The notes beneath the pieces are model-generated. The model worked only from the letters and a program-made list of their open reading frames with translations, was not told where the DNA came from and searched no databases. This document shows, in pieces, positions 1 to 8,655 of a stretch of 12,383 nt of DNA; positions within the stretch are counted from its first letter, which is position 1, and every line of letters begins with the position of its first letter. A program made the translations under genes and the position numbers. The DNA is from Symbiodinium natans (lineage: Eukaryota; Sar; Dinophyceae; Suessiales; Symbiodiniaceae): assembly GCA_905221605.1 (NCBI GenBank), contig CAJNDS010000751.1, positions 64,001 to 76,383 on the forward strand, read 5' to 3'.

Positions 1-180
1 GTCGAAGGATTAAGACTTGGCTTGGTGAGCCGCAATAAAGCCTCAGAGGCACGAGCACAAAAGCTGCAACCCATGTGGCGAGCCACTATTGCAGCTCAGT
101 ATGCCCTGAGCGTGGGGCGGCAACCCTGCTTAGTTGAAGCCTTCATCTTAATATTTTTTAAGCCGGTACAGATTTGTTGA
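1..180 (+). CDS. Coding-like open frame entering from the left edge, unidentified
   Basis: Frame 1 is open from the first base to a TGA at 178-180. It encodes about 59 residues including KASEARAQKLQPMWR and ALSVGRQPCLVEAF. The mixed charged and hydrophobic composition looks like an exon rather than random sequence, but no family is recognisable and no clear splice donor was fixed. It could be the 3' part of an exon whose gene lies to the left. Confidence 0.25.
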   Translation, partial: VEGLRLGLVSRNKASEARAQKLQPMWRATIAAQYALSVGRQPCLVEAFILIFFKPVQIC

Positions 181-542
181 TGGACCAGAAGTTCCTTGTG
201 CCAGGCCTGTCCAGACGATTCCAATTCAAGAACTTGGTCCTGGACCCAACTCTGCTGGTGCTTGTCACGTGCTGAGGCTCACGCAGACGACGGGACGACT
301 CCCGTTCTGAGCTTGGAGCCCAGCACTGGGAAGAACATCCAAATCGCGATGAGAGGGGTTCCTTCTCAGAGAAGGCAATGACAAAAATTGAGCAGGAGGC
401 AGTTGTTTTTGTACTCCAAAGCACCCCTGCCTTGCACAAAGAACCCAAAAGCCAGTGGCCCCCAAATTACATAAGCGGCGATCGACGAAGCATGAACGGC
501 CCATCGTAGCTCATGAAAACTTTTACCTTGCCCTCTTCATTC
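181..542. other. No supported gene
   Basis: Short overlapping open frames exist on both strands, up to 96 codons on the minus strand, but none has a recognisable motif or a consistent splice context. I see no RNA gene or repeat here. Confidence 0.5.
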
Positions 543-689
<147 letters not shown>

Positions 690-869
690 CAGCTGTTGTT
701 TGCAACTGCACGGCCTCGGCAGTTCGCCGGGCTCCTGTGTCAAAGTTCATCTGGATATTTGCACTGCCGTAGATGAATGAAGACCTCGCGCTCACGCTAA
801 GGTCCTACACTCCGTAGCTGGCTGAGCGGTTCCCGACAATTGAGGGGGTGATGCACACTGACGTAGGCC

Positions 870-1052
870 GTGCCCTCTTGCCACATATTACGCCAAAGGT
901 CGCCTTCGCGAGAGCGGCGTCGGCGCAGAAGGCAGTGTTTGGGTCTGAAGGGGGGTGATTTGCAGCGTGACTTGCCGCCCCTTCTCAGCTGGATGTTGGA
1001 CAGGGGGCGGCGTGACGAATCGCGAAGCCGTCACCGTCGCCGTCGTCGATAG
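870..1052 (+). CDS. Arg/Ser-rich open frame, possible exon
   Basis: A 60-codon open frame with RQRSPSRERRRRRRQ near the start and DESRSRHRRRRR at the end, around a hydrophobic middle (LPPLLSWMLD). Clusters of Arg-Ser and Arg runs recall RS-type splicing or basic nuclear proteins, but low-complexity GC-rich DNA can give the same pattern. There is no domain to confirm it, and the start codon in the track-like frame is not a canonical ATG. Confidence 0.25.
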   Translation: MPSCHILRQRSPSRERRRRRRQCLGLKGGDLQRDLPPLLSWMLDRGRRDESRSRHRRRRR

Positions 1053-1872
1053 CATGATGAGGACCCCACACACATGACTTAGCTCGAACGCCAAGAGGGA
1101 GTAAGTCCTGCATGTATTTGGTATTCAGGCAACTAGAAGGCTACACAGCATCATAACATCAGGCCACAAGTTTCAAAGCTCTTTGTACATGTACCGCATG
1201 CAGAGAGACTGCGCCTCGGATAGCTGTTGAGTGAGGGTTAGGGCCATAACAACAGGGTACCAGGTGCACATGACGAGCTTGTGAGGCCACCGCATGCCCA
1301 CGCAGTGAGCCTGCAAGGCGAAGAGCCTTCGCGCGTGCGGGTGAGAACCGATGGCTGCGTATGTGTTGAGTTGTTGTATGATGAGCCGTATGCCGGATCT
1401 CATGTCGACCAGCTGTCGTTGATGCAAGCGTTACCGCTGAATGTTGTGAGTCCTTTCCTGCAGATGTTATTATCAAGGGCAGCAAGCAGATCGCTACCAG
1501 ATGCGGCAAACAAAAAGGGCCGAATATGTGCACGTGCGCTACTACTTGGAACCACACATGCGTGCCTTGCCTCACGTCTTCGCGATGAACAAAAAGCCAC
1601 AATTAGAAGCGACTTGCACCACGGGTAAAGTGGGTAAGCGGTAATTGGCAGCCGGGCTGAGCCAGCAAGACCATGTTGCCAGAATAGAGGTTGAGGAAGA
1701 CTGCCCAATGTGTTGCATTGCTGGACATGGCTTCCACCGCGGCTCAAGAATTCATTCGTTTTCGCTGCTTATGGCGGCCGGTTTTCAGCAGTGCAGCCTT
1801 GTCCTGCACCAGCTGGATAAACTCCCTGAGGTGGAGCACTTACGTTTGGCAGTGTCCAGAGAGCCCTTTCAC
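1053..1872. other. No supported gene; long overlapping open frames on both strands
   Basis: Open frames of 115-147 codons occur on both strands between 1159 and 2064. Their products are rich in Ser, His, Cys and Arg and lack motifs, as expected of shadow frames in DNA of moderate GC. No RNA gene or repeat is evident. Confidence 0.45.
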
Positions 1873-1962
1873 CTGGCAGGGAACTTCCAGCATCGGCTGC
1901 TTAGAGAATGGGGACTTGATCACGTGCTCCAAGAAGGGTGTGCAGGCGAAGATCCCCTTTCG
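1873..1962 (-). CDS. Coding-like minus-strand block with splice-type ends, unidentified
   Basis: On the minus strand, a CTCAG acceptor precedes 30 codons containing GIFACTPFLEHVIK and MLEVPCQ, followed by CAG/GTGAAA, a usable GT donor. The composition is that of a folded protein. A further minus block in the same frame (LREFIQLVQDKAALL) lies 3' of it beyond a TAA. The plus strand is also open here (1645-2064), so strand assignment is uncertain and no family is recognised. Confidence 0.28.
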
Positions 1963-2264
1963 CTGAGCACCATCGTTTGCACGTGCCGCATGACTGCCCT
2001 CACTAGAACATGTGCGTTCTTTTTCGCTTCTTCTTCAGTTCAAGCTGGCACGAACTCTACATGAGGTTCTTAAGATGTGCGGCAAGCCGCCAATCTCCCA
2101 GTCATTAAAGTTAGAATAAACCAGATGGTAAACAGAGAGAGCCGGCCCGCATTCTTGGGTGGGCTCAGTGGGGGCGGCGGGGTGGGGAAGAAGAAAGAGA
2201 TTTCGAGAGAGCAGTGTGAACGATGGATGCACTCATGACTCACTAGCAGAGCTTGTAAGCAACA

Positions 2265-2347
2265 GTTTGTTCACGTTTGTTCACACTTTAGCAAGAATGG
2301 TGTCGTGATCCCTACCGATGTGGCCGGACAGACGCGGCCGGACAGAC
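2265..2347. repeat. Short tandem duplications
   Basis: GTTTGTTCAC is duplicated perfectly at 2265-2274 and 2275-2284. GGCCGGACAGAC occurs at 2322-2333 and 2336-2347, a 14-base period. Both are two-copy events. Confidence 0.9.
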
Positions 2348-2540
2348 ACCACAGTTTGCTCTTCAGCGTGGTTTGGTGCAGCCGAGTGGCGGCAGCGCAG
2401 GTAAGTAGCGAATAAGAAATCACCAGTCTGTTGGGCAGGCGTGGTCAGTGAAACCTTCGGGTGCGATTTGCCGCCTCGCTGAGATTGAGTGCGAGGTGGG
2501 CCCTCGCGGGGTTGTCACAGTACGGGCGAGGTGCCTGAAG
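2292..2540 (+). CDS. Coding-like plus-strand block around a GTAAGT donor; faint LON-like pattern
   Basis: An open frame after TTTAG at 2287-2291 runs to CAG/GTAAGT at 2401, the strongest canonical donor in this part. Removing 2401-2438 (38 bases, ending GGGCAG) keeps phase 0 into 34 codons with GAICRLAEIECEVGP and GVVTVRARCLK, followed by AAG/GCAGCA, a GC-type donor at 2541. The second part loosely resembles the strand pattern of LON substrate-binding domains (G-x-x-x-R-x-x-E ... G-x-x-x-V-x-x-x-G), but the Lon start motif is not seen nearby. A 38-base intron is very short. Treat the family idea as weak. Confidence 0.25.
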
Positions 2541-3818
2541 GCAGCAAGTAATGAGCCTAGATTTCGTAGCCTCAAGCACGGTGTCGAGTTCCGACAGAGA
2601 CAGTTCCTGCATTGGCAGGCTACATGTGTGGCAGGGTACGGGACTCAACTCTCCTTTGAATCAATCCAAAGGGTGTTGTTGTGCGCATGCTCGCATGGGC
2701 AAGCTTTGCATTTTCCTTTTCGCTGAACAGCACACGCCCTTGACTGACGAGGCTAGGGTCGCAGACGATAGCTGCGGGAGATGCTGCACGGGACCTGGAC
2801 TGTGCTCCGCAAGAGTCCATGCCTACCCGCATGCCCTGCATTGCGTGAGGCCGGGCGCGTCAGAGTGTGGCGCACACCTGAGGTGTAAGGAAATGTAAAA
2901 TATTGTATTAAATCAATTGGTAAGGCTGGTCTTTGGGAGCACTCCGAGCGCCGTCTAAGGCACTTGCGAAGGAGCGTCCTCAAGGAGGTGCTGGGCCACT
3001 GCATGCCAAGTCTGTGTCAGACACGAGTTGAACAGTTGAACATGGCAACATGGCATGCTTCCCTAGAGAGCAGTGTGTACGGGTATGGATCACTGGCGTG
3101 TCGGCCATAAAGTATGTTCAATTCCCCTAGTTGAAATGTGCTGGTGACGCACCTGGGTAAGTTTGCACTCCAGTTTGCTCGGAGTGCAGATCTTTGGGGC
3201 AAGTACCTGCCCACAGCCCTTCAAACTTAGTTCGACTTTTCGAGGCCTTCAACCTGGCTAGTGACTAGTGTGCCCCCACACTTGCACCCCCTGGCATGTC
3301 CGAGCCATGCCAGTCGACAGCCCAGGGGCTGTGGCCCTGAAATCCCCATCTTCACCCCAGCTACAACATAAAGCCCCCGGAGCGGAGCAGGTTGTGCATG
3401 TGCACGCGCATTTAGGGCCGGCCGCTGCCTGAACTGACGCAGCTGCTCTGCTTCGGTGCATGTCACATGCTTGGGGGATCTTGTTCAATAAGTCGAGGCT
3501 GAGTCTTGGAAGCGGTATTCTTCCATAAGTTGGTTGAAAGTTGTTTGCATGTGGCATGAACGCTGTCGGCCGTGAACCCCAGCATTTTCTCGACTCTATA
3601 CTTTCGATTCAAAACCGTTGGGCAACTTCATGAGCCGTGTTCCTTCTGGTGCAAAGCCGTGAATTTGCTCGCCGGGCCAGCCTTTCTTCTAGATCCGTGC
3701 ATCTGCTGGCATCTGTTTCAGCGGTGCTCGAGGTGAGGGCTCTCAGCAGTGGTGGCGACATTTTGCTGACGGCTTCGGAGGTCGCTCTCCAAGGGACGAG
3801 TGGTCCATGGCTTCATAA
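2541..3818. other. No supported gene
   Basis: Only short, mutually overlapping open frames up to 115 codons, without motifs. A small double tandem lies at 3027-3055 (GTTGAACA twice, then ACATGGCA twice, overlapping by three bases). No RNA gene seen. Confidence 0.45.
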
Positions 3819-4028
3819 CAAGTCAGAACCAGTACTGGACAGCCGCCAACATGGCTCACCAAGGATGGCACCATCAAGCAGCTGGATGTGCTCTCAAATT
3901 TCTCGCCCTCGGACTTCTTCACTGTGGGCAAAGCCCCGAGATGCCCCGAGGAAAGCATAGGGATGGCTGCACGCTCCGTTGCGCTGACTTGTTGCACTCA
4001 ATGGAAGTGTCGTCTGAAGATCATTGAG
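3819..4028 (+). CDS. Probable exon of an unidentified protein
   Basis: Frame 0 is open from 3819 to a TGA at 4041. It encodes PPTWLTKDGTIKQLDVL, then FSPSDFFTVGKAP and PEESIGMAARSVAL, ending QWKCRLKIIE at a GAG/GTGTGC donor (4029). The amino acid balance is typical of a globular domain, whereas the competing plus and minus frames are Ser/Cys/His-rich. AG candidates for the acceptor lie at about 3826-3833. The same frame stays unusually open as far as 4766, with stops only at 4041, 4206, 4449, 4554 and 4764, which may mean further exons or a decayed copy. No family is recognised. Confidence 0.38.
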
Positions 4029-4552
4029 GTGTGCCTGCCTTGAGCATACGTGCACGCGGCAAGAATGTTCTGGTGGGCTGTGAGGTTCCTGTCCAAGTTG
4101 GTCAATGCGGGAGGGATTGCCATGAGCAGCAAAAGGGGGCAAGTTTGCCATGTTTGCGGTCTCAGGACGGAGTGGCGGCAGTCTCAGTGCGTGCTGGTTG
4201 GTCGATAGCATGTGCATATCTTGGCGCTGCATTCCTGCAGAAATTTATCCGAGGTTTGGGAGTTGTCACGCCGACTACAAGTTCCTACGGTCGTCCGGCG
4301 ACTCCACCTAGGCCGGCAAACAAACCCTGTCCTGAGGTATGGGAAGCGCCTGAATCCTGAACCTGTGTCATGCCCACGGTCTTTCTCCGCGGAGAGAGGG
4401 GCCCGGGAAGTGGGGAACCCCTTGTTTTTGCAGAGGCGCTCCGGCTCGTAGTCTGGATGCCGACCCAGAAGGCCCAGGCATGATCTGCCATGGGTGCTTG
4501 TGGCTTCCCAGATCCTCGGAACGCGGCTTTTGTTTTCAGAGGTGGCCGGGTT

Positions 4553-4770
4553 CTAGCTGTTGGTGGCGGGCGTTTTGGAGTATGGCTTGATCCAGCCCAA
4601 AGACGGCAAGCCGGTCCAGACGATGAGGTCTTCTGGCACCTCTTCGTTTTCCATCTTTGTGTTGCAACTGATGCTCATCCGGAGAGGGTCTTTCAGCCTG
4701 GGCAGGCTCAGCAGCCAGCAATCTCTGGAACCTGTGGTCCATCTGAGACAGCTGCTGGCGCCCTAGCCAT
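4553..4770 (-). CDS. Coding-like minus-strand block, unidentified
   Basis: The minus frame reads LPRLKDPLRMSISC, then MENEEVPEDLIVWTGLPSLG and WIKPYSKTP, ending at a TAG (4555-4553). It stays open for a further 110 or so codons past the stop. The plus strand is also open here in two frames, so the strand is not settled. No domain is recognised. Confidence 0.25.
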
Positions 4771-5339
4771 GGATCGGCAAGCCTGTGCTTTCTGGTAAAA
4801 ACCTGGCGCGGGTGCCTGGGTTGAGGTGCTCCTGCTTCCAGGGCAGCCAAAGGCTTCGCAGCTCGAAGTGTTTCGTAGGTTTTGAGACCCGAAGATAGCT
4901 CGTCAGGATTTGCTGCAAATCACGTGCGACGTGAGTGGTGAGCTGGACTGCAACTGTCACTGGACACCAGCCCCGGCCACCAAGTTTCTGCCTCAGAACC
5001 ATGCCGCAGTAGTGTGGCGGATGATCGGTGTGAGAACAGCTCGTTCAGGCCGAGGAATGTCAATCCGGCTCGTTTGTTCTGCTCCAATGCCCTGCCTAGC
5101 TGCAGCATGGAAGAGTGACGGTCAAGTTGTGAAAAGTGCATTTGAGTCAGGCCAGGTGAGTCAGAACCCCCTATGGCCAAATCGGGAAAGGCAAAAGCGA
5201 GAGAGTCACAACATGAAAACACGTGCGAGAAAGCAAGCCCTGCGAAAACAACAAATGCCCTATACATCGGCGACGTTTGAGCATGACAAATGATGCCAAG
5301 AAAGCGCTGTCAGCAGAAGAAGAAAACGCCTCCACAAAG
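4771..5339. other. No supported gene; one good donor-like site
   Basis: A plus frame is open from 4910 and meets CAG/GTGAGT at 5156, a near-consensus GT donor, so an exon ending at 5155 is possible. The product (with LAAAWKSDGQVVKSAFESGQ near its end) has no recognised domain and is Cys/Ser-rich upstream. The minus strand is also open. I leave it uncalled. Confidence 0.35.
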
Positions 5340-5600
5340 CCAACCGAAAGCTGCAGACGGTACCTACCGCCCACACCGCCCACACAACGTCCGCACCAAC
5401 CATGCCACCCACAAAACTCACATCACCTCCATGCACACAGACTTATGGCCACACCGCACCTGCACGTCTGCACCATCTGCATCGCCCATACCACTCGCAC
5501 CACCCACATCTTCCAAACCACCACCTGCACATCAGCCACACTATCCACAGCATATTGGCACCACCCTAACACCACCAACGCCAATCCAGTCTGTGAGAAG
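5340..5600. repeat. CAC/ACC-rich low-complexity tract with strong strand asymmetry
   Basis: About 260 bases are dominated by CAC, CCACA and ACCAC words, with very few G on the plus strand. The tract reads as a degenerate, diverged simple repeat rather than a perfect array. It keeps long open frames on both strands, giving Pro/His/Thr-rich or Val/Trp-rich products, which I regard as artefacts. Confidence 0.75.
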
Positions 5601-6246
5601 AAGGTCTCTGGCGCATGGGAAGCTTTTTTTGTTTTCATTAAAGGAGCACGTAAGGCGGCCTCCTGATAGCATAAAGCTTGAACCCTCAATCCCATCTGAT
5701 CATCTTATAGTCTTTCAACCTTTCGCGTGGCTTGCTTGGTGGGTGGCAAACGCGGCCACCCAGCATGGCACATGTGCAGGCACACGCGCCCAGATCGATG
5801 GTGCGTGACCCTACTGATGCCAAAGCCCTCTATTTTGTCGCCGACGTCACGCGGGCCCATAGCTCGGAGTCGAAGCTGCGTCAAGCTTGCCTAAGCAAAT
5901 GGCCAATGTGTGATTGACTCTGCTGGGACACTTGTGTCAGGGCGTTGCGCAACTGCCAGAGCTGTTCAAGCTGGCGCCTCCCCGACCCACCGACAACGAG
6001 GCAGGGGACTCTAGAAGGGTATGTTCTGGAAGTGTCTCTCGTCGTTGCAGTCTCCCACTCGAGGATATTCTTTCTGTCTCTGGAGCCAGCGAATATTTTT
6101 CGTGCTCGCATTGTGAGCCGAAAGCAGAACGAGCGTAGAAGTTGACCCTAGCTCCGAAAGCTTGGAGGTTCTATAAGGTCCTTGAAAGTCTTTCGGGTTG
6201 TAAGGCCGAGTCTTAGACTTGTTGGGAGGTGTTGCTGCCTGGGCAG
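5601..6246. other. No supported gene
   Basis: Only short frames up to about 76 codons on either strand, without motifs or consistent splice sites. No repeat or RNA gene noticed. Confidence 0.45.
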
Positions 6247-6591
6247 CTAGAGCCAGATGAGTTCTCGGCGGGTGATGCTGAGACTGGTGTCGAGGCCCGG
6301 CAGCTGCAGGAACATTGTGGTGAGGGACATGCTAAGGTCAAAGCATGTCTTATCATGTGTTGCCCAAGAATTTGCTGTGTCTCCTTGTAGCTTTTTTTTT
6401 GTTTCGGCTTCAAAGTGTTCGAGTGGAAGGAGGAAGCTCATTTCGGAGAAGTGCGAGAACACGAGGGCCAGCCACTCGAAGAGGTGCCCACCCTCCTGGT
6501 TGGAGTCGAGACAGAATCAGCGATTGAGTTCATCAGTTCTTGAAGTGCCCTGGAGTATCTTGGTGTTGACATCCTCAGTCAAAGTGTCCAT
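6247..6591 (-). CDS. Probable two-exon piece of an unidentified minus-strand gene
   Basis: On the minus strand, CTCCAACCAG/GAG is a good acceptor with a pyrimidine-rich run, opening exon 6495-6247: 82 residues containing LFEWLALVFSHFSEMSF, LEHFEAETKKKLQGD and MFLQLPGLDTSLSI, then TAG. Upstream, ATG at 6591 begins MDTLTE (6591-6574), followed by GAG/GATGTC. Splicing there removes a 78-base GA-AG intron in phase 0. A further upstream block, HLSDLDLGGRK, ends in AAG/GCCTCT, a GC-type donor. The long exon has an acidic, helical, hydrophobic composition, unlike the Ser/Arg-rich plus-strand shadow. I do not recognise the family. Confidence 0.42.
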
Positions 6592-7284
6592 GGCTCGTGG
6601 CTGTCCAGGGCTCGGACCTCGAAGAGGCCTTGCGGCCGCCCAAGTCGAGATCGCTCAGGTGACCCCGAACAGAGACTGAGTATGGATCAACTGCAGGATG
6701 AGTAGGAACCCTTGGATGTGGCATGATGTTGCAGGGCTTTCCGTACGGAGGTCTTTTATAAATGCTGAGGCTTGGACTTCAAGCCCCAAGCTTTTTAGCT
6801 TTGCCTCTTTCCAGGCGCTGGATCACGTACCCCAGCCCTACCAAGGCGTCTCGTGCTTAAAGCATTGGCGCGTGTGGCATAGGCGTTTAAATGCTTTTAG
6901 CTTCAGGCTTTGAGTTTGAAGAGGCGTGATTGTTCTGATTTCAGGTCTCTTGCCAGAGCAGCTGGTGCAGACGGCGGAGAAAAACTGACGACATACTTGC
7001 TTTTTTTTCGAGACATGCGCTACAGTCATGATTGACAAGGTTAGCTCGCAAGCCTTTCGAAACGAGCCCGACTCGTCCTAACGAATCTCATGTGTATTCA
7101 GGGTTTCTCGCTCTCTGCCTGCAGCAGGATGCGAACTTTCGCGTTGAATCAGTTCGGGCCTAGACCCTGTTCAAGCACAATCATGGAAGCACCTGCAAAG
7201 TGTGGCATTGATCCGGACTAATGCGAGCTCTGCCAAGTTTTGGTGGAGAAGTCCGCAAAGCCATAGTCCGATTAATGTCTGGTA
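6592..7284. other. No supported gene
   Basis: Apart from the short minus block just upstream of 6591, only small open frames without motifs. No RNA gene or repeat was noticed. Confidence 0.45.
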
Positions 7285-7785
7285 CCACAGGGAGATGGCA
7301 GACGCAAGTGTGGAGAAGCAGAGGCCTTTCCAAGCTACAGGTCACGATGGACAAGTGCTCGAGCGGAGATGAGGGAAGCCCTCCTTGAAAAAGGCTATGG
7401 CGCAGAAGTGGAGCACGAAGGAGCATTGTGAAGCACTACGGTCCTTGAAGTTTCGGAGGTTGCCCTGGCGAGTTGCGAGTAAGGGACGTCTCCAGACCCA
7501 CGGCAGTCTTTTTTCCGCGGCTGTCACGCATGGTGTTGTTCGATGAGAGACAAGAAGCGCGTGCCTTGGAGACCGTAGCTCAAGAAGAACACCAGCAAAG
7601 TCATGGGACATGAAGTCAACGGCCTGTGTTTAGTGGCATTTGACGGGCAAGTCTTCTGCGACTTGGCGTGGGCCTCCGGGGAGGCCATGGGGCGACAGAT
7701 GGGCGACAACTGTCTCGAAGGGCTTCGATCTGTGTCGCCAACGTCGAGACCACGCCACGCTGAAGTGACTGCTGCGAGTGCATGA
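7285..7785 (+). CDS. Coding-like plus-strand region, unidentified, possibly two exons
   Basis: After CCACAG (7285-7290) frame 1 encodes GDGRRKCGEAEAF and RAEMREALLEKGYGAEVEHEG, stopping at about 7431. The same frame resumes after a TAG at 7576-7578 with KKNTSKVMGHEVNG, then LCLVAFDGQVFCDLAWASG, ending in a TGA at 7783-7785. An ATG at 7603 gives a 60-residue ORF. Between the blocks a different frame is open (AQKWSTKEHCEALRSLK), so the exon chain is not settled. The first block faintly recalls the start of RAP domains, but the conserved E-V-D-G-P-x-H end is not seen. It lies upstream of and codirectional with RNase HII and could belong to the same or a neighbouring gene. Confidence 0.3.
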
Positions 7786-7788
7786 TTT

Positions 7789-8483
7789 GGGATGTGCGCT
7801 GCACCCCTTTTGTTCCGACCCCTTAACACCTCTTCCAACAGAAGGCCTTTGACAGATGCGCCGACAAGTGGAGATGTTAGGTGAGGGCGTCGAAGGGGGA
7901 GGGGGGAGCCAGAGCGGCCTCAGTAAGGCGGATATGTTTTGGGGAGGACGTCCAGGGGCCTTTTTCCGGCATTCCAATCCACGTGAGACTTGGAGGCTAC
8001 CGAGGTCCAATTGCTTAGAGAGTACTTAGTGCGCACTTAGCCAGGGCCTACGAAGATCTACCAAGGCTTGTCTGGTTTTAACTGCAGCTGCGAGTGCAAT
8101 TTGGCATCACCTGTGGCACGTGTGCAAGATGCTGATGATAGCTTCAAAGGCTCCTGTCGGTGCACAGTATGTTGACCATTGTGAGTTGTCTGTGTGCATC
8201 ATGCAACGGAGGCAGATCTGGGCACTCAGACGGTTCGAAAATCCGTGTGATGACATAGCTTGTGCCGATATATGACATATGATCTGAAAAATGACATGAT
8301 GTATCCCGACATAACCCCGTGCATCCCCGTGTCGTCAAAATATGGCCTGCGCTTGGGATTTCAGCGGAGCCGGGAAAGCTGAAAGAACACTAGCCGTTGA
8401 ACCCTCGTTTAGCCGCTTGGCTCCTGTTGTGGTGAGACAGCTCTGAGCCTGGCAATGGGCTTCGGCCCACCACTGAGCTGCAG
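7789..8483. other. No supported gene between the 7785 ORF and the RNase HII exons
   Basis: A plus frame at about 7849-8030 (with QMRRQVEMLGEGVE and KADMFWGG) is mildly coding-like and includes a GTGAGG donor-like site at 7880. Nothing else stands out. The missing 5' exons of RNase HII probably lie in or before this interval. Confidence 0.35.
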
Positions 8484-8540
8484 GCTTTTTTGCGAGGACC
8501 AGTGTGGCAGCGTGCGAAAGCGCAGCTTTTGCTTTCTAAG
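8484..8540 (+). CDS. Candidate upstream exon of the RNase HII gene
   Basis: A 19-codon block (start AFLRGPVW, end LLLSK) preceded by CTGCAG and followed by AAG/GCGGGA, a GC donor of the same type used downstream. Splicing to 8656 would remove a 115-base GC-AG intron and keep phase 0, directly extending the N-terminus of RNase HII. There is no homology evidence, since this region is not conserved in the family. The start codon would still lie further upstream. Confidence 0.3.
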
Positions 8541-8655
8541 GCGGGAGCTCCGCTGACAGCGCGCATGAGAGAAAGGCGTCACAGTCTACACACGGTGGTA
8601 ATTCGAGCGAATTTCTGCAAGGTGCCGTTGCTTTTGATGAATTGTTGATGACCAG

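Noticed and set aside
812-828. CCGTAGCTGGCT resembling the spliced leader with five bases missing
   Set aside because: The 3' end does not match CAAG and no ORF follows in place; used as a warning about chance matches.
1159-1602. 147-codon minus-strand ORF
   Set aside because: His/Thr/Leu-rich product without motifs, overlapped by an equally open plus frame; no splice or homology support.
1738-1748. GGCTCAAG, the last eight bases of the spliced leader
   Set aside because: Eight bases are expected by chance, and the preceding bases do not match.
5290-5808. 172-codon plus-strand ORF, the longest in the window
   Set aside because: Its length comes from the CAC-rich tract lacking stop-forming words; the product is Pro/His/Thr low complexity.
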